A stretch of 64,000 nucleotides of DNA from Orrella marina. Lineage in GTDB: Bacteria; Pseudomonadota; Gammaproteobacteria; Burkholderiales; Burkholderiaceae_B. A model generated the notes under the pieces. It was not told where the DNA came from and made no database searches. It saw nothing but the letters and a program-made list of their open reading frames with translations. Of the stretch, positions 55,494 to 63,488 are shown one piece after another. Location: positions 558,001-622,000 of the forward strand of contig NZ_CP028901.1 in assembly GCF_003058465.1 (NCBI RefSeq). Reading direction: 5' to 3'. Position 1 is the stretch's first letter; the number at the start of each line of letters is the position of its first letter. The translations under genes were made by a program, and so were the position numbers.

Positions 55494-55514
55494 ATTGTGC
55501 TTTGCCAGCACAAT
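55494..55514 (+). promoter_or_regulatory. Expression-platform hairpin of the riboswitch
   Basis: ATTGTGC (55494-55500) pairs with GCACAAT (55508-55514), a 7-base perfect stem just upstream of the terC ribosome-binding region. It could switch translation with the riboswitch core. Confidence 0.45.
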
Positions 55515-55532
55515 GTTTCAGGTTCTCGAATC

Positions 55533-56579
55533 ATGATTTCTGTTGGTACACCCATGCTGTGGTCACTTTTTGTGGCCTTCGTTGTCGTTGCACTTGCCGT
55601 GGACTTCTTTGCCATGGCAAGGCAAGGCGCACACACCGTCTCGATCCGCGAAGCGACGATCTGGTCGCTCATCTGGATTGCGGTGTCGTTCGTTTTTGTT
55701 GCCTGGCTGTGGTGGTACCTGGGAGGGTTGTCAGGCGATCCGGCAACTAAAACGCTTGCCAATGCGAAGGCGCTGGAATTTGTCACAGGTTATCTGGTCG
55801 AGAAGGCGCTGGCGGTCGACAACATCTTCGTCTTTCTGATGCTGTTTACTTATTTTGGGGTGCCTGCCCAGTTTCAGAAGCGGGTCCTGATGTACGGCAT
55901 CATCGGAGCGCTGCTGTTGCGGGCAATCATGATCCTGGTCGGTGCCTGGCTGATTTCCCAGTTTCATTTCGTGATGTACATTTTCGGGGCATTTCTGGTG
56001 TTCACGGGGATCAAGATGTGGTGGGCGTCCGGCGAGGAACCCGACCTTGAGTCGAATCCTGCCCTGAACTGGGTCAGCCGTCATATCCGGATTTCGTCTG
56101 GCTACGACGGTGAGAAGTTCTTCACCTATCAGAATGGCATCCGTATGGCGACCCCGCTGTTCGTGGTGATTCTGCTGATCGGCATTGTTGACGTCATCTT
56201 TGCGGTTGACTCGATTCCGGCGATTTTTGCGATCACGACGGATCCATTTATCGTTCTGACCTCAAACGTGTTTGCCATTCTCGGTTTGCGCGCCATGTTC
56301 TTTCTGCTTGCAAGCATGCACGACAAGTTTCACTTGCTGTCCTACGGGCTCGCGATCGTGCTGGTCTTTATTGGCACCAAGATGCTGCTGATTGACCTCT
56401 ACAAGATCCCGATTGGTATTTCGCTCGGATTCACAGTGCTGGTGCTGGCCGCAACCATGATTTTGTCGGTCAAGTTTCCTGCGAAGGAGGGAGAGTCGTC
56501 CGGTTCCGCATTCCCCTTTGATGGAAAGAGTGAAGGCAAGAATGAAGGCAAGAAGAAAGAATCGTCTCGCGACAACTGA
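55533..56579 (+). CDS. TerC/Alx-family membrane protein
   Basis: 348 residues from ATG at 55533; the longer frame extends into the leader. About nine membrane segments. Family hallmarks are FFAMARQGAHTVSIREA, LVEKALAVDNIFVFLMLF with the acidic pair in the membrane, and VDVIFAVDSIPAIFAIT. The tail is hydrophilic and Lys/Glu-rich (GKSEGKNEGKKKES). Alx-type proteins export Mn2+, which agrees with the riboswitch; tellurite resistance is the older name-based guess. Confidence 0.9.
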   Translation: MISVGTPMLWSLFVAFVVVALAVDFFAMARQGAHTVSIREATIWSLIWIAVSFVFVAWLWWYLGGLSGDPATKTLANAKALEFVTGYLVEKALAVDNIFVFLMLFTYFGVPAQFQKRVLMYGIIGALLLRAIMILVGAWLISQFHFVMYIFGAFLVFTGIKMWWASGEEPDLESNPALNWVSRHIRISSGYDGEKFFTYQNGIRMATPLFVVILLIGIVDVIFAVDSIPAIFAITTDPFIVLTSNVFAILGLRAMFFLLASMHDKFHLLSYGLAIVLVFIGTKMLLIDLYKIPIGISLGFTVLVLAATMILSVKFPAKEGESSGSAFPFDGKSEGKNEGKKKESSRDN

Positions 56580-56602
56580 TTCACTTGCGCACGCAGAGTA
56601 GT

Positions 56603-56632
56603 AAAAAACGGGTGCTACGGCACCCGTTTTAC
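56603..56632. terminator. Strong rho-independent terminator after terC
   Basis: ACGGGTGC, loop TACG, GCACCCGT with an upstream A6 and downstream T4. The stem and tetraloop are near-ideal; the A-run would give a U-run on the opposite strand, so it may work in both directions. Confidence 0.85.
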
Positions 56633-56981
56633 TTAGACGCCCTGCAAACAGGGCTTGTATGTCCGGATCTGGTGACTGTGTTTCGATGTTGCAGCTTTGT
56701 GATGTGACGAGCAGATGGTCAGGTGTGAGTGTTTATGTATTTATCCCGTTCACCAGATGAGTCTGGACCCGTCACGATATGCTGCATGCGCGGGATCGAG
56801 GTCTGGCATATCCCATCAATCGGTATCTCAATCCAGTATTTCCGATACGGGAACTCGCGAACCGGAATATATTCATGTATAAACTGCGCAAAGATTGTTT
56901 AATATCGCCACTTTGCTGGTCGAACCTGGGTGTCTGGCAGTGATTGTGGGTGTCACTTGTTGAGTTTGTCCAGGAGGGAGA
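56633..56981. other. Intergenic region before the heme oxygenase gene
   Basis: About 350 bases without a gene. AGGAGGGAGA precedes the heme oxygenase ATG. An AT-rich stretch around 56860-56905 may hold a promoter, but I could not define one. Confidence 0.4.
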
Positions 56982-57704
56982 ATGCAAGGTGCAGAGCTAC
57001 TGGGAATTCTCAGAGAGGCGACTCGAACGCAACATCAAGAGCTTGACTCGTCACCCCGGCTGGGGCGGCTGGCCAGGGGACCTGTTGACCTCAGTTTCTA
57101 CAGGGAGGTACTTGCCAGATACCGTTCCTGTTTCGGCTTGCTTGAGTCATTGATTGATTCAGCCGGAGAGAGAATGGTCGAGCGCGCTGAGGCTGGATGG
57201 CTGTCCGGCGTTGCGCCGTATCGCAAGCGATTCCCTGCGCTCGAGAGCGATCTCGCCCATCTTGCAGGTGAGGGGCGAGGATCTTTTGTCTCCGGTAAGC
57301 TTCGAGCTCTCCCGGATGGGCCGGGTGTGACAGATGATTCGAGACCCGAGAGCGTGCCTTACGAGGTGGGTTCTTCACTGCGTGACCCGATGCACAGACT
57401 GGTCAGGAATTCGCCAGCTGAGTTCGAGCTTGGCGTGCGTTATGTTCTGGATGGTTCCAGCATGGGGTCGCGACTGATCTGCCGACACCTGTTCGCCCAG
57501 CTTGGTGACATGGTCCGGCAGGCATGGCATTTCTGGCAGGTGCAAGCCTTGGTTGGCAAGGACTGGCCGCTTATCCGGAATCGGTTGCAAAGCCTGTCCT
57601 GTGGTGTTGATGTCCCAGGCCAGAAGATTCCTCTTGTGACGGCCTCCGCCAACCTTTGTTTTCAGGTTTTTCGCGATGGATTCGCATCGGAGGAGTGCAA
57701 TTGA
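56982..57704 (+). CDS. Heme oxygenase, BphO-like
   Basis: 240 residues. Helical heme-oxygenase domain with proximal His18 in TRTQHQELD and the distal-helix glycine segment YVLDGSSMGSRLICRHL, which is characteristic of bacteriophytochrome-associated oxygenases. It degrades heme to biliverdin, the phytochrome chromophore. The C-terminal 30 residues (from about 205) form an extra tail. Strong ribosome site AGGAGG. Its stop overlaps the TTG start of the phytochrome gene, so chromophore and apoprotein are made together. Confidence 0.9.
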   Translation: MQGAELLGILREATRTQHQELDSSPRLGRLARGPVDLSFYREVLARYRSCFGLLESLIDSAGERMVERAEAGWLSGVAPYRKRFPALESDLAHLAGEGRGSFVSGKLRALPDGPGVTDDSRPESVPYEVGSSLRDPMHRLVRNSPAEFELGVRYVLDGSSMGSRLICRHLFAQLGDMVRQAWHFWQVQALVGKDWPLIRNRLQSLSCGVDVPGQKIPLVTASANLCFQVFRDGFASEECN

Positions 57705-59680
57705 TCAACGCACCCTTTGGTGACTGTCTCACCGCACAACTGCATCGCGGAAATACGATCCAGTCGTTTGGGTCGATGCTCGTTGTCGAAAAGGCGAGTC
57801 GCAAGATTGTGGCGGCATCAGAGAATATCGAGGCATTTTTGGGGGAGTCAGTCAACAGGCTGCTTGATCGCAGTTTTGATGATGTGAGCTGCCTGCATGT
57901 CGTGGAATTGCCGTCGGCCGCAGAGCAGACGACGTCGGCCGGATTCGAGTTTCATCCAGTATTGCTCAATAATCAGCATCTTTATGTCGCTATTCATCTG
58001 ACTGCGCACCATTGGGTGCTGGAGTTCGAGCGCATCGACTTGCCGGCTCTGGATCTTGTGTGGAGAGATCGTCAGTTCATGCGAAGTCTGGCGCAGCTCG
58101 AGTCGACCTCGAGTATTGAGGAGACAGCGACCGCCGTGATGCAGGCAGTTGCCAGGGTGACCGGACTCGATCGGGTGATGCTTTACCAGTTTTTGCCTGA
58201 CTGGCATGGAAAGGTTCTCGCGGAAGTGCTTAAACAGGATGTGCCGAGTTATCTCGGTCTGCATTTTCCTCAGGGTGACATCCCTGAGATTGCTCGGCGT
58301 CTATATGTGCTCAAGCGACAACGCGTGATTCAGGACGTTGATGATCAGCCTGTTCCCGTAGTCGCTCTGAATGCTGGGTTGAGCGTTGATTTGTCCCGCT
58401 CGGAGTTGAGGTCCGTGCATCCCACTCATATCGACTATCTGAAACATATGGGTGTCGCAACTTCGTTCAGTGTTTCGCTTGTGGTCAACGGCAAGCTCTG
58501 GGGTCTGGTGGCTTGTCATCACTTCACCGTCCAGCCCGTCGGCTTTCTCAGGCGCCAGGTGTGTGAGCAGATCGCATTCGTCGGTTCCGTAAGAATGCAG
58601 GATCAGACCCACCTGGTGATTGAGCGGCAGCGGTTGAGGCACCTCATGACTCGGGAACAGATCAAGTATGAGCTGCTTGATCTGGGAATGGGGCGCCAGT
58701 CGATCGCGACTCAGATCAGCAAGCTGAGGCATCTGTTTGATGCAGATGGGGTCTGGGTGCGTCTGAATGCGGTTTCCCATTTTGAGGGGAACGTGCCTGA
58801 CGATGCAGCCTTGCGCTTGCTTGAAGACTGGATCGTTGACAACCCAGGACAAGCCGTTGTGTCGTTCGACCAGCTACCGGAACCGATGCGTGAATGCCCG
58901 TCTTTGCGAGCCTGTGCCAGTGGTGTGTTGTGTGTTCGTCTGCCCGCTGATGACTTTCTGGTGATGATGCGATCCGAGCAGTTGCTTGATGTCAACTGGG
59001 CGGGAGAGCCACCTGAGCAAGACAAGACCAAGCCGCTTACGCCGCGTCACTCATTCGATCTCTGGAAATCGCAGACTTTTGGGCAGGCTGAGCCGTGGAC
59101 TGACATCGAGCTTCAGGAAGCGAAAAATTTGCTGCAATTGGTGGAAGAACTGCGACAGGGCTTTGATCTCAAGCGCAAGGCCCTGACCGATGGTTTGACC
59201 GGTTTGATCAATCGTGCGGGTTTTGATGATCAACTCAAGCTGGCCGTTCAGGCCAGCCTGCGTTCGGATGCTTACTGTGCGGTGTTGATGATGGATCTGG
59301 ATTATTTCAAACCGATCAATGACGAGTTCGGTCACCAGGCGGGTGACCAGGCGTTGATCGAAGTGGGGAATCGGCTAAAGGCCTGTGTTCGTGATCGGGA
59401 CGTGGTGGCGCGCTTTGGCGGAGACGAGTTCGCCATCATCCAGTTTCACGTGACAGACCTGGCCAGCATCGAGCAGGTCTGTGAACGCGTACTCCATGTG
59501 TTTGATCAGCCCATCCTGATCGGCGACCAGCCGCGACATCTTGGCGTGAGCATCGGTGTTGCGGTCTGTCCGTTCGACGGTACCATTCCACACACACTGG
59601 TTGGCCGCGCAGATTCGGCCTTGTATCAGGTCAAGAACTCGGGTCGTAACAACTATCGCTTTGCCTCACGCCATGAATGA
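57701..59680 (+). CDS. Bacteriophytochrome with C-terminal diguanylate cyclase (GGDEF)
   Basis: 659 residues from TTG at 57701, which has GGAGGAG five bases upstream and overlaps the preceding stop as TTGA; a start at 57656 is less likely. Domain order is PAS, GAF, PHY, GGDEF. Cys9 aligns with the biliverdin-attachment Cys in the short N-terminal segment ahead of IQSFG. The GAF has FPQGDIPEIARRLY (PASDIP in most members) and VACHH. The PHY tongue has PRHSF. GGDEF at 573-577 is intact, with inhibitory-site RDRD at 564-567. It should make c-di-GMP under control of red/far-red light. Confidence 0.92.
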   Translation: MINAPFGDCLTAQLHRGNTIQSFGSMLVVEKASRKIVAASENIEAFLGESVNRLLDRSFDDVSCLHVVELPSAAEQTTSAGFEFHPVLLNNQHLYVAIHLTAHHWVLEFERIDLPALDLVWRDRQFMRSLAQLESTSSIEETATAVMQAVARVTGLDRVMLYQFLPDWHGKVLAEVLKQDVPSYLGLHFPQGDIPEIARRLYVLKRQRVIQDVDDQPVPVVALNAGLSVDLSRSELRSVHPTHIDYLKHMGVATSFSVSLVVNGKLWGLVACHHFTVQPVGFLRRQVCEQIAFVGSVRMQDQTHLVIERQRLRHLMTREQIKYELLDLGMGRQSIATQISKLRHLFDADGVWVRLNAVSHFEGNVPDDAALRLLEDWIVDNPGQAVVSFDQLPEPMRECPSLRACASGVLCVRLPADDFLVMMRSEQLLDVNWAGEPPEQDKTKPLTPRHSFDLWKSQTFGQAEPWTDIELQEAKNLLQLVEELRQGFDLKRKALTDGLTGLINRAGFDDQLKLAVQASLRSDAYCAVLMMDLDYFKPINDEFGHQAGDQALIEVGNRLKACVRDRDVVARFGGDEFAIIQFHVTDLASIEQVCERVLHVFDQPILIGDQPRHLGVSIGVAVCPFDGTIPHTLVGRADSALYQVKNSGRNNYRFASRHE

Positions 59681-59708
59681 TCTGGATGAGCTCTGCTCAG
59701 AGCTGTTC

Positions 59709-60821
59709 TCAGTAGAACGATCGTTCATCCAGACTCAGATGAGGAAATGCGCTCAAGACCGTACTGTTGTGCACGGGAGCCTGTCTGCTCAGATATGACG
59801 GGTTGAGTTCAGACAGACGTGTGACACCTAGCAGTCCCATGGTTGTGCGTACTTCGGTTTCGAGCAGTTCAAGCAAGCGAACCACACCGGCGACCCCATC
59901 TGCCGCCAGGCCATAACACTGCATCCGACCCAGCCCGACCAGATCAGCACCCATGGCGATGGCTTTTACAATATCAGTGCCCCGGTTAAAGCCACCGTCA
60001 ATGACGATGCGGGCACGGCCCGCGACCGCATCGACTACCTCTGGCAGAACATCCATGGTGCCACGATCATGGTCAATCTGGCGGCCACCATGGTTGGAGA
60101 CGTAAATCATGTCAACGCCCATGTCCGCGGCGATTCTGGCATCCTCAGCAGTCGCGATGCCTTTGAGGATCAGGGGGATATGCAGGCGAGACTTGACGCG
60201 CTCGACGTCTTTCCACGTCAGGGTTGCCTGGTGGTGACGCCCGGGCACGTTACTGCGACGGATATTGCGCTTGGCCAGATCCCTCTCACGCCGGCTGTAA
60301 TAGGCACTGTCGACCGTCAGGCAGAACGCTTTGCAGCCAGCCTGCTGGACCTCGTCAACCCGCTGGTCGACCCAGGAAGGGTCGCCGTGCACATACAGTT
60401 GATACATTCTGAGAGCGTGCGGAACCGCCTGGGCAACCTGCTTGAAATCCACCAGACAGACCGAACTCAGCATATGGCCGATGCCAAACTGTTGTGCCGC
60501 TCTGGCAGCTGCGATGGCTGAGTCTGGTGCAAACAGCTCCAGACTGCCGACCGGGGCGAGCAGGAGTGGCAGACGTAACTGTTCACCCAGGAATTGTGTG
60601 CCCGTATCAATATTGCTCACATCTCTTAATACCCGGGGCCGAAATCCTAGCGCGTCTATGGCTGCCCGGTTGCGGCATACCGTTGTTTCGGTTTCCGTGC
60701 CACCTACGATATAGTCCCAGTTGTCATGGTTGAGTTTCTGTCTGGCCTTCTGGATGATCTCATGAAGAGTCAGAAAGGTGGGTTCGGCTGGCTGGGTGGA
60801 TTGAGATGGGGATACAGTCAT
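59709..60821 (-). CDS. FMN-dependent alpha-hydroxyacid dehydrogenase, copy 3
   Basis: 370 residues from ATG at 60821; the upstream open extension has no homology and crosses a tandem repeat. FMN-barrel features: YIVGGTETETT, LLAPVGSLELFAPD, catalytic His244 in SNHGGRQIDHD and IDGGFNRGTDIVKAIAMG. It is more diverged from the two other copies than they are from each other, and lacks a TauD/FAH pair. Convergent with the phytochrome gene, 28 bases apart. It probably oxidises a 2-hydroxyacid; the following PEP-mutase-like gene could act on a related oxoacid. Confidence 0.88.
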   Translation of the reverse strand: MTVSPSQSTQPAEPTFLTLHEIIQKARQKLNHDNWDYIVGGTETETTVCRNRAAIDALGFRPRVLRDVSNIDTGTQFLGEQLRLPLLLAPVGSLELFAPDSAIAAARAAQQFGIGHMLSSVCLVDFKQVAQAVPHALRMYQLYVHGDPSWVDQRVDEVQQAGCKAFCLTVDSAYYSRRERDLAKRNIRRSNVPGRHHQATLTWKDVERVKSRLHIPLILKGIATAEDARIAADMGVDMIYVSNHGGRQIDHDRGTMDVLPEVVDAVAGRARIVIDGGFNRGTDIVKAIAMGADLVGLGRMQCYGLAADGVAGVVRLLELLETEVRTTMGLLGVTRLSELNPSYLSRQAPVHNSTVLSAFPHLSLDERSFY

Positions 60822-60992
60822 GACGCGTGGTTGCCTGGTTGGTGAGCCTGGAGAGTGGTGGTTCAGAGTGGGTGGTTCTGAATCAGTGGTGCATGTGCGA
60901 CGGATCATCTGAGAAAACGGAATCCGGCGTATAGAAACAGCGGTATTTCCTGACGTACGGCCTGCGTGATCACTCAATGCGTAGAATTGTGT

Positions 60993-61036
60993 GCGACCCG
61001 CTTGCGACCCACTTGTGAGCCACTTGCGACCCGCCT
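60993..61036. repeat. Four tandem 11-base repeats
   Basis: Units GCGACCCGCTT, GCGACCCACTT, GTGAGCCACTT and GCGACCCGCCT, end to end, 172 bases upstream of the hydroxyacid dehydrogenase start and 92 bases after the stop of the next minus-strand gene. The 11-base period is close to one helical turn, as for iterated regulator sites. Confidence 0.65.
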
Positions 61037-61127
61037 CTTGATCGATTTGCTCGAGCTCTCGCACGGTATGGCAAGTGTCAGTACGTAAGGAATATCAAGG
61101 GGACTATAGGTAGCGGCCCGCCGGGTG

Positions 61128-62138
61128 TCAACGTAGAAACTGATCTGTTAAACCTTCGTACGCCTGGCTGGCGGTTGCCAGTTTGCTGGCACGCCTGGCG
61201 TCTTCGTTGAGCAGCTCGCTAGCAGGCATCCCGTTTTGCGCTGACTGCATCGCCCGTAGCAACTCAGCAGTTGCTACAGCAAGTGGCTGGTGTCCCCACA
61301 TCCATACCCTGACCCCCATTTGTGCCAGCCAGGCCGGATCAAACAGAGAGGCATGTGCACCGGCCACGACCAGAGTCGACCGTACCGCAGAGGCGATCCG
61401 TTCCAGATCATCACGTTGTTTCAGGTACGGGACAAACAAGGCATCGACTCCCACGGATTCATAGGCCTGCAGACGTGCAATCGCATCGTCAATACCCGTT
61501 GAATCAATCGCGTTGGTTCGCCCCAGGATCAACATGGGCCCATCCCCTCTGGCGTGCAGGGCCGCCCGCATCTTCTGGCAACCTTCCTCCATACTGACAA
61601 GCGCCTGTTGCGGGCCTGAACCGTGTTCTTTTGGAAGTCGGGAGTCTTCAAGACAGGTAGCCGCCACACCGGCCGCCTGCAGGTCACTGATGGTGCGCAT
61701 GACGTTCAAGGCATTTCCATAGCCGTGATCCGCATCCACAATCAAATGAACGCATCCCGTGCGACAGATCCGTCTGGATTGCTCGACCAGGTCGCTCGCT
61801 GTCAGCAGCACGATATCGGGTACACCCAGTACAACCTGAGCAGCCGCCGATCCGCCGAGAACGCCAACTTCGGCTCCGATATGCCGGGCCAGTCTGGCCG
61901 ATGCCGCATCGAAAACCGACGCGGCAACCAGACATTCATCAGCGCTCAGGATCTGTCTGAGCGTGCGTCTCGTATCGGGTGCCTGATACGCGCTGGCGTC
62001 ACCTGGCATGACACGCCCGGTTGCCTCGGTCTGGTGCGTGCTTTGCGTGCTTTGTGTGCTTTGCGTACCTTGCGTGCCTTGCGGGGCTCGTGAGGTTTCC
62101 GTGGAAAGAGTCGGCTGGTCGCGATTGGATCGAGTCAT
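61128..62138 (-). CDS. Isocitrate lyase/PEP mutase family, oxaloacetate decarboxylase-like
   Basis: 336 residues from ATG at 62138; no start has a good ribosome site, and an open frame runs to 62174, while Met at 62009 is another candidate. The barrel (from about residue 57) has LVAASVFDAASARLARHIGAEVGVLGG, VDADHGYGNALNVMRT and CLEDSRLPKE. It matches the PA4872-type oxaloacetate decarboxylases of the ICL/PEPM superfamily. The N-terminal 55 residues are low complexity with a TQS repeat and are probably disordered. The role here, perhaps on a product of the adjacent hydroxyacid dehydrogenase, is inference. Confidence 0.82.
   Translation of the reverse strand: MTRSNRDQPTLSTETSRAPQGTQGTQSTQSTQSTHQTEATGRVMPGDASAYQAPDTRRTLRQILSADECLVAASVFDAASARLARHIGAEVGVLGGSAAAQVVLGVPDIVLLTASDLVEQSRRICRTGCVHLIVDADHGYGNALNVMRTISDLQAAGVAATCLEDSRLPKEHGSGPQQALVSMEEGCQKMRAALHARGDGPMLILGRTNAIDSTGIDDAIARLQAYESVGVDALFVPYLKQRDDLERIASAVRSTLVVAGAHASLFDPAWLAQMGVRVWMWGHQPLAVATAELLRAMQSAQNGMPASELLNEDARRASKLATASQAYEGLTDQFLR
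62038..62082. repeat. Five tandem 9-base repeats in the 5' part of a CDS
   Basis: Units GTGCTTTGC, GTGCTTTGT, GTGCTTTGC, GTACCTTGC and GTGCCTTGC. On the minus strand these encode Thr-Gln-Ser-type tripeptides in the N-terminal extension of the PEP-mutase-like protein. Unit changes keep the frame. Confidence 0.75.
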
Positions 62139-62416
62139 GTCAGGGTTGTCAATGATCAGGAGAAGACCCGCCAAGCATATCAGTCAGGCGCACTGTTGCG
62201 CTCATCAGACAGGGTAGTTTTCATGGTGGGAGTCGCTGCTATGACTCTTGCCGGGAGGACGGGAATCGACGCAGTCTGATTCCGTTCAGGGTGCCAGACA
62301 GGCACGATGCGCCATATGACTAATTGTGCGTTTCATGGTGTGATGCCAGTTTTGCGGACCGTATGGTGACTAGCCTGTATCTGGCCGCGGTGGCTGTCGT
62401 GAGATCGATCCGATCC

Positions 62417-62476
62417 TTGACACAAGGAGATCCATGTGTCCAAATATATCAACAATTAAAACTGATATATCAGTTT
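62417..62476 (+). promoter_or_regulatory. -35 box and perfect palindrome upstream of the Bug gene
   Basis: TTGACA at 62417-62422, with only weak -10 candidates (CAAATA at 18 bases spacing). Between it and the gene lies the perfect 18-base palindrome AAACTGATATATCAGTTT (62459-62476). A GntR gene follows the Bug gene, so this is a plausible GntR site over or just after the promoter. Confidence 0.5.
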
Positions 62477-62505
62477 ACAACGAGCGAAACCGGAGGAGAA
62501 CGGAA

Positions 62506-63464
62506 ATGAAACTAAAGTGTCTTGCAGTTCTGGCGGGAAGTCTGTTGATCTCAGGCGCAGCGATTGCCGAGTATCCGGAGCGTCCGATCAAGCTGATCAT
62601 TGGCTACAGTCCGGGTGGAGCAGCGGACGCGGTCGCGCGGATCTACAGCGCGGCGCTTGCGGACAAGCTGGGTCAGCCTGTCGTGATCGAGAACCGTCCC
62701 GGTGCAGGCAGCACGATCTCCTCGGCTGCGATTGCAAAAGCCGATCCCGATGGTTACACGCTGGGCATGGCCAGCGGCACGTTGTACGGGATCGATAAAT
62801 ACGTCTACAACGTTTCATACTCTCCGGATGATTTCACACCGATCATGCGCCTTTCTATGTCTCCGCTGATTCTGGCCGTTGGCGCGGAAAGTGACATCAA
62901 TACTTTCCCGGAGTTTTTTGAGAAAGCGAAAGCAAACCCCGGCACGATGTTTTACTCCTCGTCAGGGATAGGTGGGTCACCTCAGACGTCATCGCTGGTC
63001 CTTGAGAACGCGATCGGTACCGAATTCACGCACGTTCCCTACAAAGGGGGAGCCCGGCCTTGCTGGCAGTTGCGGCGGGGGATGTGGACTTCTCGTTTGG
63101 TACGGCAGCATCTGTGCTGCCGCTCGGCCTGGGCGGGAAAGTGAAGATGCTGGGCATATCGTCAGCCGAACGCTCAAAAATTGCCCCAGACGTTCCGACA
63201 ATCGCTGAGCAGGGGCTGCCTGACTTTGAGTTCAGCTTCTGGTTTGGTTTGTTCGGTCCGGCCGGCCTGCCTGATGCGATCAGGGATAAACTGGCCGAGG
63301 CATCGATCGAGATTCTCAGCAGCGAAGAGATTCAGGAACGAATGGTCAAGGCCGGAAATGAGGCTGCGCCAATGGAGTCTTCCGAAGCGTTCTACCAGTG
63401 GGCAAAGAGCAATGGCGAGTTCGCGCTCGAACGACTGGAAAGTACCGGTGCCAAGCCCAAGTGA
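62506..63464 (+). pseudogene. Bug/TctC-family receptor with one-base frameshift
   Basis: The first frame runs from ATG 62506 (GGAGGAG seven bases upstream, signal peptide ending AIAEYPE) through EFTHVPYKGGA. Then at CCC 63053-63055 the frame is lost; the rest (ALLAVAAGDVDFSFG to GAKPK) continues in the next frame to 63464. One more C would rebuild a normal receptor of about 319 residues, as in the paralogues (KGGAPAM in the copy at 37740). Residues YPERPIKLIIGYSPGGAADAVAR and ENRPGAGSTISS are typical Bug features. This may be real decay or a homopolymer sequencing error. The 134-codon C-terminal part is open. Confidence 0.85.
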
Positions 63465-63488
63465 TTCCAGGTATCTGATGGAGGATTT

